Shown one piece after another: positions 14,041 through 27,400 of a stretch of DNA of 64,000 bases. This DNA comes from Alitta virens (lineage: Eukaryota > Annelida > Polychaeta > Phyllodocida > Nereididae). Location of the stretch: assembly GCA_932294295.1 (NCBI GenBank), contig OW028573.1, forward strand, positions 65,077,829 through 65,141,828, given 5' to 3'. The notes under the pieces were generated by a model that worked only from the letters and a program-made list of their open reading frames with translations, was not told where the DNA came from and searched no databases. Every line of letters begins with the position of its first letter. Position 1 is the stretch's first letter. The position numbers and the translations under genes were made by a program.

Positions 14041-14082
14041 GGTGACATCACACCCCAGTCTACTGGCTGTGATGTCACACCT
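14041..14082. other. Hairpin with paired TGACATCA / TGATGTCA arms
   Basis: GGTGACATCACA and TGTGATGTCACA face each other across about 17 bases, and the inner bases CCCCAGT / ACTGG extend the stem. TGACATCA resembles an ATF/CRE-type half-palindrome. Whether this is a protein-binding site or a transposon remnant is unknown. Confidence 0.4.
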
Positions 14083-14086
14083 TCTG

Positions 14087-14215
14087 CTAAGCATCACAGT
14101 TTACAGAATTAACCAATCAGTGGCTGCAAAACCCTCATGATGTCACGGATGAAAAAGAAAACGTTTAAAGACTATTGTACATAATAATTACAACAATAAT
14201 AATCATCAATTCTAA
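14087..14215 (+). repeat. Interspersed repeat, copy 1
   Basis: The region from TTTACAGAATTAACCAATCA onward matches 45127-45245 over roughly 120 bp in the same orientation, with scattered substitutions and small indels. Shared blocks include ACCAATCAGTGGCTG, AAAACCCTCATG and TGTCACGGATGAA. No terminal repeat or coding capacity is seen, so it is an unclassified short dispersed repeat. Confidence 0.7.
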
Positions 14216-15060
14216 GAAGCTTTGAAAATGGATCTGATGTAGGTATAGATTAACATGGTCTTGCCAATTGCTTTGTCCAAATTTACCCATTGGAGGATTT
14301 TCCTGTCTGCACATGAAGGGCTAGATGTTTATATTTGGTCAGGGGTGTCCAGTTGGGATGGAGGGCACTCAGGGAAGCCATGCTGGTCAATCCATGGGCA
14401 GATTAGGTCCCAGGAATGTGAGCAACGAGACAGCATAATCACTAAGCAACTGTCATGTTTTTACTGTAATCCTCATCTCTGAGACTTCTCTGAGGCTGTC
14501 ATCCTTTGCCCGTCACTTCCTCAACAGGAATTACCCACAGACATTGGCAACAGCCCGCTCAGACATGAGAGTTGCAGAGATAAGGTCTTCCCTGGAATAG
14601 GCTTTCATTGGCATAGCCTCAAAGTTCTCATTTCCCATTTCCTTTCATACGCATCACTTGGCCTTTAATTACTTCTAGAATGTCTTCTTTAAAAAAAAAT
14701 CGATGTTGCATTTAGCATGACCCGAAGGGGAAGATCCAGGATTGAGTAAGACTTCTTTCCTGCACCATCAAGTCAATCTTCACAAGCCTCTAGTGGAGTT
14801 TGTGCGGTATTAGATGTTTCAAAAAGGCATACATTGAGAACTACATTTGTGAAATGTAATGTCTAGGGGCAACAAGATGCCAAAATAACACACAGAAAAA
14901 ACTGAACCTGACATTTTGGTCATATTGCTCGAAATTCCCAATTGAGTCATATTGTCAGCCATATGGCATAGCAAAGGGGAAGCAAATGAGAAGTCAGTGG
15001 TTCTGATTCCTGAGCACTCTTAGCTGCTCGTGTCACGTTGGGTCAGTTTGGCACGACCAG

Positions 15061-15096
15061 GGAGGGGGGGGGGGGGAGGGGGGTTGGTGAAGGGGG
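15061..15096. other. Long G tract upstream of first coding exon
   Basis: A run of about 13 G, then GAGGGGGG, then another G6 run, roughly 200 bases upstream of the acceptor of the first coding exon. It has clear quadruplex potential on the plus strand. It might belong to a promoter or be simple repeat; nothing here distinguishes the two. Confidence 0.5.
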
Positions 15097-15292
15097 GATG
15101 CGTGCATGACTTTGATGGAGGCCGGCGTCAGGTCAGTGGACGAAGTTAGAGACCACTTAGGCGGGTCGCGGCCGCCACTGATTGGCGTCTTGTCTCCTCC
15201 CGTGTCACATGAAACACACCCAGCTGGGCTTGTTCCTCCTGTTCCCCTCTCTCACTGATTGCTTCTTCATGCTGTATCTCATCTCTCTTCAG

Positions 15293-15408
15293 ACTGACGG
15301 CCTTTCCTGCTCTGGCTGCTCGGCAACTGGCCATGGGAGCTTGGCAACTGACGAGGATTCTCCTGGCTGTCCTCACCATCGACGCCAGCACTTCACAGAT
15401 TGATCAAG
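15293..15408 (+). CDS. First coding exon: signal peptide (CDS from 15333)
   Basis: The ATG at 15333 opens 25 codons with a hydrophobic core ILLAVLTI, then small residues DASTS suited to signal peptidase cleavage. The exon ends at a strong donor (CAAG|GTAAGA) one base into a codon. An acceptor-like pyrimidine tract ending AG at 15291-15292 suggests that the exon begins at 15293 and that a 5' UTR exon lies upstream. The frame remains open up to that acceptor, so the start codon could be further upstream; 15333 is chosen because it gives a normal signal peptide. The phase fits directly to the SUEL exon. Confidence 0.65.
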
Positions 15409-18400
15409 GTAAGAGAGCCTTTTGATAGCCAAGGATCCACGGATCCAGAAAAAAATGGAGAAGGGCGAATGAATCATCAAGGCAGAGCACACCCATCACC
15501 ACTGCCTGGCCCTACTGCTTCCAGAGCCAACTGTCGCCCAACAATTTTGTATTGACTTCCCCAACTACCTGGAGTTGGCAGGCACCCAACCTGTGTTCAC
15601 TGACTATTACAGTTTTTATGTTGTTTTATTACCTATCAACTAAACACTTTAAAAATGGGTCCAAGTGTGTTTAAACAGCGGATCCGCGCGCCTAAATAGC
15701 AAAATAACCGGTAAAATTGGCCTTAATGCAATGTGCCAACCACCAATTGCTCACTTCAAACATCAATTCAAAAGTCGACGAGTTGTGCCATTGTTTTTGC
15801 ACCTCATCACTATGGCCAATGCACTTTCAGATTGCACTTGTTCAATGCTATTTATTGATTACTGAAGGCAGAGAGTCAGCATGCCCAATCCCTTTGCTAT
15901 CCAACCCTGGTCGCCTGTAGGCTGACTAGGTTCCCTCAGAGAGCGTCTGTGGCTGAATGTCTGTCTCATCCTTCACTTCACACATCTCTTGTGATTACAG
16001 ACATTAAAAGCACAACCGTCAGAGCTGCTGCAATCACTCTAATGCAGTCCGGCTCAATCCCACTCCCCTCCACTCCCAAATATGAAAATGTCGGGGGCTT
16101 GTCGGCATGCACGCCCTGCATGAAGCCATCTTTGTCAAAGCATGCCTGATCAATGGAGGTCACGCTGTGGCTTCATCACTTGACACGCTGTTATTTATTG
16201 CAGTCTCTATTAGAGTCAACAGGGAAGAAAAAATCATTCCAGAGGTCAATAATTTCAGACGGTCCCTATATCCCATTTCTCAGAACAGTGGTGAGTTGTA
16301 CAACATGCGCGGGGCATACTATTGATTTGTAGTGTTGGGAAGGAGAGAATTGTTCTGAACAAAGGAGGCGGAGGGCTGTCGGGTGCGCTGAGAGCTTGAG
16401 AGAAAAAGATGTCAGGGGCATGTCCTGGGGGGGCTGACGTGATGGTCAGTCTGGTCCCCGAGATCTAAGTGATTTCCCACTAGTGTGCATGGGCGCCTGC
16501 CCCGAATGCAGCCCTGGGCCAACGGCCAGTTGTGGAATGGCACCCAGGTGGTGGGCAGCGACCAGCCATTTACGATCTGCAGCCTTATCTTGCCAAGCAT
16601 TCGGGGCATCGTTGGGACATCCCAGGACGGCAGTTGCCCTAGCATTGAGCGTGGCAAATCTCATCCAGAGAAGTGGGCCAGCGCCTGGTGCTGTTGGGTG
16701 CTGCGAGTGACGGTCCCCGATCGCACCATCAGTCAATCCGTCATTTGCCACCAGGGCATGGTCTCAGTGCATCGGGGGATGCAGGCAGGCCCTCTGATCT
16801 GATCAGCTCTTATGCCAAACGAGGATTAGTAGAGCTCTGCACTGCCCTCCTTGTCTATTCATGATAGTCCTATGTACTGTTCTTATCCTGCTGCATCACA
16901 CTACAACAGGAGAGCTGCCCACCCCCAGCACTCAATCACTGTCAGAAGAAAAGGTTTAAAGACAAAAGAAAACATGGAAAGCTGATCAAAAGGAAACAAT
17001 GGAGTAGGGCAATCTGGACCCTATACAATAGACTATATTACGTGATAGGTCTATTGTACAGAAATTTATCCTCTGTCAGTGCCAAATGTAGACCTCTGAT
17101 TGGTAGCTGATAAATATATTTTTGCATTCACAAAATGATCAGTTTAGCCACGCCCTCTCAACGAATATTTTCTGTATCTCTCGTCTACCCGCAATATTTA
17201 TAGAATGACGTCATTCGCAAGCAGCGCTGAACCTGCTCGAAGCTCTTTCAATGATAAGACTGCATTTTCGCTCACATTTTTGTGATGCCTGCGAGTAAAA
17301 TCAAAAACTTGGTATTGACTGGTGGTAGCTCATACGCTAGGACAGCCAGGGACTGAGAAAATTAACTTTGTTTATGTCGGTATTTTCCGGCGTTTTTAGC
17401 CCTGTGGATTCAGTATTAAGGCTGGCTGTCAAAACAATTCTCTCAATTTGTATATGAAAAAGAGAGAAAGAGGATAAAATCGTTATCATATGTAATTTTG
17501 AGAATGCAGGAATTTATGACAACTTCGTGGAATAATTCCCATATTCTCAAAATAAACATTTGATAACTTATCGTATCTTAACGTTGGCATTTTGTGATAA
17601 CATATCCAATGGATATTCATGCAGTGAGTAACATGCTGTCCATTGGCACATTATACGGTCGTATATACATGCAAAATATGTGAAGCACAGTCCACAATGG
17701 TATAAACTGCAGCAGTTCGGTATGCTATGGACATACTACATGTATTGTAGTGTGGAAGAAACACTCTTTTCCCTCTATATCACAGCAGAGTATACACTGG
17801 CTAAGATATACTACACAGCCAGTCCGCCTGGTTTGGATTGTGTGTTATGAAAACTGCCTGGCAATTACTTAAACACTGTGTGGTTTATAGGTGTCAGGCA
17901 CACTGGTTTCTGTATGAACAGCTGCCAATACACTACGAGTGTATCTGGATACACACCATAAAAGCTGAATTTAATATCATTTTCTCACTATTAAATACTT
18001 CGCAGCATTTGCAGTGTGCAGTGTGTTTATTTAAATTTTGATAAGTGTTTTGTCGATTTTTAAATGACCCTGTCGATAAAGATATCAAACCATCGAATTA
18101 CACGTAGAAGAATGAGTGCGCCACTTTAACGATATAGATCACAGCTATTAACCAACAGAATGGAGTATAACAAGGCATTGTGCCGTTTCCCATGTAATTC
18201 AGGGATCACAATGGGAGAGAAGATGCACTCAGACAGTGTGTAACCAATGCGTTGCTTCATCAATCTTGCATTATTAGACCACTCTTTATTAGAGAGCCTA
18301 TATTAAATCAACAGACTTTTAAGTTCTAGGGAGCCCTCAGTAATGTGACTCAAATGCAGTTCGTCAGTTGAGATAGCCTTTTACCAGCTGCTCCCCTGGC

Positions 18401-21400
18401 CATGGCACATGATACTAGCCAGCCTTCTATTTTGGACAGTCTATTACACAGGCCTGAAAAACGACACCACTGTGTCAGTATTTTTTCCGCTTTTTCACAG
18501 AGGTGAAGCGTCGAGACAAACTACACCGTGTGATTTCTTGCTCTTAGATGTGCCGCTTAGAGGTTAATTAAAACACTGGACTCATTTGAAATTGTAATTA
18601 TACACGTCCTATACTATGGTGTTCCAAGGCACATGTCAATCAACTAACGGTTTTTTCTGAACATGTTTACATCATACTTATCGACAGTATTGAGCTCAAT
18701 GGAGGACGAATGTACTTCAAATAAGATATCACCCACTCAAGACGGATGTTAAAAAATTTACAGACTAAAGAGTGGAAAGAAATAATAATTGCACATAAAT
18801 CACCATAAAAAGTGATATTCTTGACTTTTGGCACTTTCTTCAGAGTAAATGATAACATAAAAGGAGACTATTAACTATAAAGTGGACGGAGGTCTTCCTA
18901 ATTGTTCCTTTTCATATAATAATACATGTCCTTCCTAAACCCATCATAAGGGATAATTTTTTCGGGCAAAATCCGTTCATCTGATATGAAAGAGATATGA
19001 AGATGTCGGATTGGCAGCTCCCTGGAGCTCCTTGGAACTGCTGGCTGCTCCTTGGAACTGCTCCTTGAAGCTCCTTGAGGTGTGATGCTTCGACACCAGG
19101 TCTTGTAGTCGTGATATGTTAGCATTAACATTAGCCACAGTCGCCTTCTCATCACCTTCAGAGAAAAGGTCACTTGCAGCTCCAATCTATAGCCTTTGAT
19201 CTGCTGCTCGTTGACAGAGCCAGAGGAGGGAAGGGCGGGGGAACGTGGCCCCTTCTCTTTCTGGCTGCCATCATCCTCCCTTTTATGTGCGTTGCACCAT
19301 GGGAAGTACACTGACTCAACTCCAATCCCCAGAGGCCATATCGATTGCACATGGCCTGCCCCCTCCTCCAAATTTGTACCAGGTATGATCTGTGTGCAAA
19401 CATCAACGCAGATGGAAATTTGACGTCAAATATGACAAACACTTTAGCACACATTGCATTGCCTTGAAAAAACCAACAGCAAGATGAAAAGATGAACCAA
19501 ATCCTCATAACGTTGCCAATATACTGAATATCTTAATAGTCAAATTGTGTTGTATGATGGGTAAAACCCGCGAATAACAATGGATTATGCAACGCAGATC
19601 TCTGTTATTACAATAAGGTCAGGGCGATTATTTACTTTCCACTATTTGCCGTTTGAAAAACAAAAATCCATGAAAATGTATATTCTTGGAGAAAGAAAAG
19701 AAGAAAAGAAAACTCCCTATACTTTACTCCCAAGTCTATTTGGTATACATTGACGTTCTGAAGAAGGCTTAACTTCACAATAAGCAGTTCACTACAATGG
19801 TAAATCAATGATAATTACGGTTTAAAATCATTCAAACGAAAGTAATATTTTCATATATTCACATCAGATACATCACAATGATCTGTGAATGCAAGGTCCT
19901 CTCTAGTGCATGATCAATTAACGGTAATCGCTCTGACCTTATGGAAGTTCATTGTTCTGGATTGATTGATACTTTTCCGATGGTTTATTCAATTTTTTTT
20001 CCTATTGGAAAATACATCAATTTTGCGCTGTTTAATATCTGCCAAAAACAACACCCGCTCCTAGCAGCCACGTTGAGTCGGTGCGGCCGCGTCCATTGAT
20101 TGTAGGCTGAGCGCACACCTCGCCTGGATGCTGATATTGCTAGGAAGTAGGGCATATCAGGAATGTTTGGCATAAACTTGATTACGATTAACTCGAGTAT
20201 CGTAGAACAAACTGGCCTAGCCTATAAAGACACAGCAGGGCATAGATCAGGTTCTCGTATAAAGACTAAGGTCACATGTGCTCGAGGCCGCTGAGCTGTA
20301 TATTTATGTCAAGCGTGATGTGATGTGATGCAACTTGGCACAGGTGATGATTACATCAACACTCGAGATCAAAAGACTCGTCTTTAGAGGTGACAATTAC
20401 ACCTGCGGGTCAGACTTGTGCACATCAGTGTCCTAGTCTATTTATACGACACTCTAACAGCGTAAAACGCCATCAAGTATTGTGTCAAACCAGTCTATTT
20501 TAAAGTCAATTCGGAACGTCTAGCCCCAGCTTGTCATTTGCACTCGTTCCTGTTATGTGAGAAGTGCTCACAAAATCAATGGCCACTCAAGGCTGCTGTA
20601 TAAGATTGCATGACAATTCACGTACAGTGGATCTGTCAAAAGGCATATGTGTTTCCTTGCAACTGCATACCCCATCAATTGTGCCTCGAGTCTCTTGTGA
20701 AACTACACGCTTCCAGTGTCGCTGTGACCTAGTTGTGGCTAATGCAGTTAAGAGTGGGATTCCACAATTAATCTTGTGTCCAACACTTTTGATTAAGCCT
20801 CCTGGTTAAGTGCCCAACTGGGAGCGGATATCTGAGACAAGAATTGTTTGAATTGTCCAATTTTCAAGGTGGAGATCAATGTGAGGGAAGATTATCAGTG
20901 AAAAGTATTCAGATAACTGACTCTGGCTTCCATTGATATCAGTAGCCGCGAGGTTTTTATATGGTTGGATAGCAAAGAAGTTGCTTAAAGAACAAAAAGG
21001 GGTTATTAGCCTCCGGTCAGAATCGATTGTTGCATTGGAACGAGCATCGATTCTTTTCCAAGGAACGCTCGGATAATATCCAGTATTGAATGAGTCCGGA
21101 GACAATCACTGAAAGGGTTCTTGAATTATGGCAGGGTGTAAAATTGCTTGTTACCCTCCAAAATTAAATGGCTCAGATGAAATTTTGTTGTGAGAGATTC
21201 TTTCACAAAAGCTTTGTTTCTGCTCATGCAGTAATGCATTCTGTTTGATCCTGAATCTTGAGACTTGCAGAAACAGAAAGAAATTGCGAAATTTCGACTT
21301 TGCTTATCCGCTTGACAGCTTCGTGAACACAGTGTGAATTGATTGGATGATCAAACAATGCCTGCACATGTGGATGTTGTTGGTAATTTGACTGGCTGAC

Positions 21401-24400
21401 TGACCTACTAACTCAATGACTGACTGAGGGACTCACTTTGCCCTGGCCTTACTGACTCACTGATAACATCATTGACTACATAGGCAACATGACAGACTGA
21501 CTCATTCACAAACTGAGTTAAGCCCCGTTCCCACATAGCCGAGTTTGTCGTAGTCAACTCGTAGTATTACGTAACGGCCAAAATTCGAGGAGTTGGCGAC
21601 GAATTCTGGTGGAAAAAGTGACTCGGCGGGTTACTCGCCGAGTTACTCGGCGGGTTCGGCGGGTGACTCGGCGGGTGACTCGCCGAGTTGTAGGAGTGAC
21701 TCGCCGGGTGAAGCAAGGTAGCTACGACAGCGACGAGTCACCCGTCGAATGATAGGCCGACGCCAGCCTACCTGCATTCTCAGATGCATATCTCGCTTAA
21801 TATTTGGTCTATTTTCAATCCGAAAACACCTATGGAGTCACTATGAATTATACTACAAAACAATCATTATTTGACGACAATCGGACTAATATTAGAGGAG
21901 CAGCGGCCTTTTAAATTATATACGACCCCCTACGCTGATGATGCATGTACTTAAGGTAGAACTCGGCGAGTTACTCGGCGAGTTACTCCTACAACTCGAT
22001 GAGTTACTCCTACAACTCGCCGAGTTACTCCTCGCACTCCTGAACATCCCACCGAGTGTAATACGAGTGAAATTAGCGCCGAGTAACTCGAGTTCGAGGA
22101 GTAACTCGGCGAGTTACAGGAGTTACTCGCCGAGTGACTCCTGGTACTCGGCGAGACATGACCGAGTTTTTGAAACTCCTGGAAAATCCGCCGAGTGTGC
22201 CGTGCAGCGCGGCATACTCGGCTATCGGCTCCAAATCTCAGGAGTTGGCTACGAGTCCCAGGAGTTACTCGCCGAGTATCTCCCGAGTGCGAGGAGTAGT
22301 CGCAGAGTTTAGTACGTATTGGGCCCGAGAGGCGTGTTACATAATACTAGGAGTTGACTACGAGAAACTCGGCTATGTGGGAACGGGGCTTAAGTCACTC
22401 GCTGACTCACTGACTTTTTTTTACTCCCTAGCAGACTGACGAATGATTGACTCACGCAGAACACTGACTGACTGACTGACTGACTGATTACTGACTGACT
22501 AACTCACTGACTAACTCACTGACGTGCTGACTGACTGACTGGCTGATTCACTGACTCACTGACTGGCTCACTGACTGTCTCACTGATTCACTGTCTCACT
22601 GACTCACTGACTGGGAGAGCAGATGTGGCTGGATACAGCGTTTCATTGTGAGCGTGTTTAATGTGGGACTACCACTGGGTCTGGAATTGATCATGAGAGA
22701 AGACGAATTACTACCAGCGTCAGCAACATTTCTCTGTGATGCGGCCCTCAAATGATGGCAAAATACCAGGCAGCAGGCTGACCTCTGGATGCTTTCTATG
22801 CGCAAAAGAGCAGGGCTGCAGCCGGCCAGCCCATCGCATCCAGATAATAAGGCAGAGGGAATCACGAAGTGGCGAGTACTGGCACTACTTGCCGACTACT
22901 GGCAGGCTACTGGCTGGCTAGATTCGGGCAGTGGAGCGCTGTTAGCATGGTCAGGTCATTGGGGCGCGCGTAATGACAAGCAGAGCAAAGGGACAGCATG
23001 ACTGCTTCTCCTCTGTGCCTCAACCTCACGCGCTGATCTGGACTTATTGCCTCTCTAAATGGAGCCTGGGCGTCAGAGCCTGCCCCATCACTCATCGTGG
23101 CAGGAGATGAAGACAGTCAACCACCAGGGGCTGTTTTGACACGTCGGCCTGTCCTGTTAGGCAGCCACTGCAGCACACTGCCTCCTTCAAGACCATGATC
23201 AAAGATCCGACTTGTGAGAGCATTAACATCTATGATCAGCCCGCACTTAGTCGTCTCGCTCCGCTAGCCCCTCTACAACATATTACAGGCGTATTATAGC
23301 ATATGAAACCCTCTCCACCACATATCAGAGCCGTGTGATCAGAGCCTTAGTGGAGCTATGCCCAGGGCAGCTCCAGATAAACGCCGCCAGGTAATAACCG
23401 TCAACACACATCAGGGAACCTCTTGCCTCATGGGAAGAGAGAGCAGGGAGAAAGAGATAGGCCCTGGCAGTACAGGCGACACACGTTGGAAACAAGAGAA
23501 GACAGCTAGAGACAAAGGAGGGAAACCGAAGTCAGTTAAATGCTCAAGCACAACATTCAAATGGAAACAGAAATGGAGACAGAGACAGACTGTGCATAGA
23601 ACAAAAAGACTGAGCAAAAGGAGAAGCTGCTAGCTGGCTGTGAGCCCCCATTCAGTGCTTTGTGTTTCTGCAAAATGGAAGGTCAGACCCTGTTCTAGCT
23701 GAACGTGATGGTTCACTAGTTTCTGCCTCACAAAGATTTGGGCCGTGATCTGAGAGAATAACAAGATGATAAATGGACAGGGCTCTTTGTTATCTTTATT
23801 ATTCATGAAATGTCATTGAATTAATCACGGAATGAATGGACTTGAGGCTGCAGTGAATTAAAAAGGAAAGAGAAGAGTGCGTATTATGACTTGACGCCTG
23901 CGGGGAATTTGCTTGCTACCACAAAACACGATAATAGGGGAGGATCTAGGTGCTTTGGGGAAGGGAAAGTTATTTGCTGGAAGTCAGAGCAACCTCTGTT
24001 GCGTTCACACCTTCAGCGGCATTGACTAAATGATGGTATGAGTGCAGTCAAATTCAGTCAGGTCCACAAAGTGTTAAGGACATAAACCACAAAGCAATGC
24101 CTATCATGATAACATACAGGCCTACCACTGCAAAGGGGTCAGTGGGAGGGGCTCATCCGCCCTGGTAGATATTTGCTGGCCACTGCGTGAACCTTGCCAG
24201 CTTGTGGTTCAACTGGTCTGGGATGGGCTGGGTGAAAGCATTTACAAAAGCCCTTTGTCCTGACCATGAGTGATATGCCACTGAAAGGTGTTGTGCCGTG
24301 CTTTGAGCTGGAATTTGGCATGTAAAATAATGGCTGTGGTAGGTGTGAAGCAGTGGTGGGCTGATACACGCGATTCGCCCATTGATCTGACAAGTCTGCC

Positions 24401-27400
24401 TGCCCACAGCCGCTCGTTGGCCGCGTGTTACACAGCATTTCAGCAAAATGATCCTCTCTAACTACTGCCATGGAAATCTGCCTTAATCACATATGCACGA
24501 TTAGGTCTGGGCCCAGCTCTGGGCCGGCAGCCAGCGCTGACCCACAGGAAGGCAAGAGTTTCCTTAGATTAGACAGCAAGGCAACAAATGGGTGGGGTAC
24601 AAAATACATCGACTGTTTCCTCTCACTGCATATACACAACACATTGTTTCCTCGTTCCACTTTGTTTTTTGCTCCACTTTGTTCTGTCTCGGTGCATTTT
24701 TAAAATCGCAGAGAACTTGCTTTGAAGTGAAGAGAATTCTGTCTTGCAAAGCAATGCCATACGACATTGTAATATCGAAATACCCAAATGCACATGTGGA
24801 GAAATACAGGTGGTATACGTATGTTTTCAAACAGGCCTTTCATGCTGTTATTAAAATGGCATTGTTTAAATTCCAGTAACTAAGAGGTTTCTCTGACTTT
24901 TTTCAACAATTTTATTCACATTTCCTGCTTTAACCACAAGAAACCAGCTTCGTCATTCATTTATATGCATTCTTTAGTGTAATTGATGAGGTATTGATAA
25001 GCACACCCCATGTTATGGGCCCGGGTTAAGGAACAATGAACACAGGGTGGTTGCAACTCGTGCACCCTAAATCACCTCTGAGCAAGTGAACCAAAGACCA
25101 GAAGACTGAACCAAATAACCAACCCCAGGGCTTTGGTTCTCCGTGCTCTCTTTGGTTCTCCGTGCTCTAGACGCCACCAACCTAATTTTAGGACCTTTGT
25201 TAACCCGGTTGACCTAACACCTGCTTCCAGTCTGTGGCTGCAAGACTACCAGAAGTGTTTGGGTGGAAGGAATGTGGTCTTATTAATAGGGAAGTTTTCC
25301 TTGCGCCAAGAGATTTCTTGTGCCACCTTCCCCAGCAGAATGGAGGAGGTGGGGCCAGGCAGGGTGAATCGCTATGATTGTGAGACAAATTGAGCTTGGA
25401 AGAATGGCCGGCAGTGGACGGTCCTTCGCCCAACGCTTTATTCCCTGCACGATGGCCCTGTTGGCCATTGACAAGTATGTGGTATGCAGCCTTGACCACT
25501 GTGATGAATGAAAGCTTGTTCACGCTAGACTAGGCGGCCAAGTGCTTGCTTGTCATCTTCATCAAGGGCTGCTGTGGCCCGCGGGTGGGACGTTGGCGGG
25601 CGGCGGGAGGGGCGGTAGGATCGTCCAGGCGTCTTCCGACAGTCGGAAGGTGGTCGACTGTGGCTAATGAGCGACCGCTCCTTATTAAGTATTGATTGGA
25701 TCCTTGGTGGCTGCCCTAAGCGCTGGACCTTGCTCTCTGACCAGAACGCACCAAGAGCCGCTGCAGGGGGCGCCACAATGCCAGGCTGACTTGATTATCT
25801 GCGCCTCTGGTAATCAGCTAGAAACACTGAAGCACTAACAAACAAGGGCCAAATAAGTGGCAAGGAAAACACTGGTGAGGAGCGCCTCTGCCATGCTCCT
25901 ATGGCGCTCATAGCCTTTTATACTTGCAAGCCCAATGATCACTGTCTGTAAATAAGTCTATTTTGCCAAACGTAGGCTTGCACGGTGCTTGGATGTATTT
26001 CTCACAAAGCCTTTATTTGGCGCTATCGATTGGCCCGGCATTCCAATGGCATTGCTACTTGCAGCAGCCGACGATGCCTTGCTGCCTGCTGGCCCAATGA
26101 CTCGAGCTCCTTGGCCACATCCCCACCTCCCTCCTCCCCCTGCACAGAATTACCCGCTTTATGCACAGTCTGTGTCCACATAAATCACTGTTGTAACAGC
26201 GTAATTCACTTGACCTTGCTTGCCTGTGTGTCTTGAGGGCAGAAGTCGCGCTAGCGCTTCCACAAATAATTTTTTTAAATGGAGGCAATGACGTTTCATT
26301 GGCATCTGTGACCCGAGGCTGTCTCTTATCTGGGGGTGTCCCAATCGATGAGGGCCGAATGGGCGTTGTTGCAAGAGGCCAATATTGGGTCCGAAGGGGT
26401 ATTGGTGCGAAAGGGCATCGCCTTCCAACAGCATGATTGCTTGCATGTACTCCACTGTCCACGGGCCTACACAGGGATTAGACAAAAAGGGGCAGCTGCC
26501 TAGAATCTTCCTCCATGATCTGACTTAGCGCTTCCACTGCCAACGGACGTCATAAACGCTGGCGTTTAGTGGCAAAGCGGAAATGGCGCCTGGCCCGAAG
26601 GTTTGTGGGTCAAAATGCCCGTTAAGGAAATTGCGGCCCTTCCGAATAGGCCATCGTTCTCCTTGCGCTAAACTCAAATAGGCCGGCATCTCAATTCAGG
26701 CTTCATCCACGCCTCATTTACATATTCCCTCACGACATTTCCCCATTAAAATGTGGTCTAGCATATGTCATTTACCAGTGAATGTTTCGAAATGCAATGG
26801 AGCGATCCAGTGATCATGGTCCGTCTTTAGTTTTAAAGTAAAAAAGGCCAGCAACAAAAAAAATAAAAAATAATGAAAAAGTAGTGCATGTTGAATGCTC
26901 CGACTTGAACAACGACAAGTTGTAAAACTGCGTAGTTCAGAGGAAAAAAAATCAATCCATCTGGCATGAAATATGGCGATTTTTTGCTGGTACGCTCATA
27001 TTTTGCTTTTGTTTGTTCAGTTGTCTTTATATTCCCTGCCTCTCAAGATTGAACTGTTTTGGTGTTACCAACCAAATTCCAGCAGTCACAACAAACAGAG
27101 CATAAAAAACGAGAGCACCTTGCCTTCGACTTTCAGTTTTCAATCCATTTCCCTAACATATCATTAAGTTTTACTTGGCTAAAGGTGGGTGAGCCATGTT
27201 TTGTCATCACGCAATCCGCTGTTTTTGTTGGCTGTAAATTTTATGTGTGCTGCGGGATCACCATGCCTGAGCAAACCACAAAGATTTAAAGATGACCAAA
27301 GGAGTTGCTGGGACATGTCCCTTGCGCCTGGCACCATGTCTGGGCATCCACAACATGCTCTTTGGTCGGAGGTTTCATTTCAGCAAAATTCAACAGTTGT

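Larger units (their letters stand above)
12060..15292. other. Intergenic upstream of the lectin-CUB gene
   Basis: No gene is seen. The stretch holds the 5S-like fragment, a ~45-bp imperfect tandem duplication at 13320-13390 (ACATTCTTAGAAACA twice), a dispersed repeat copy at 14090-14215, a palindromic TGACATCA/TGATGTCA hairpin at 14041-14082 and a long G tract at 15061-15096. The promoter of the plus-strand gene may be at its right end, but no start site can be fixed. Confidence 0.5.

Noticed and set aside
18898..19371. 157-codon minus-strand open frame
   Set aside because: No recognisable domain and no supporting exon structure. Part of it reads imperfect GCTCCTTGGAACT repeats. The length is within what chance gives in 64 kb on six frames.
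21938..22439. Overlapping Leu/Glu-rich and Ser-rich open frames
   Set aside because: These are translations of the ACTCGGCGAGT repeats in the TTAA-flanked element, not genes.
26055..26485. 135- and 108-codon minus-strand frames
   Set aside because: Two overlapping frames of the same strand without domain or splice context; likely chance.
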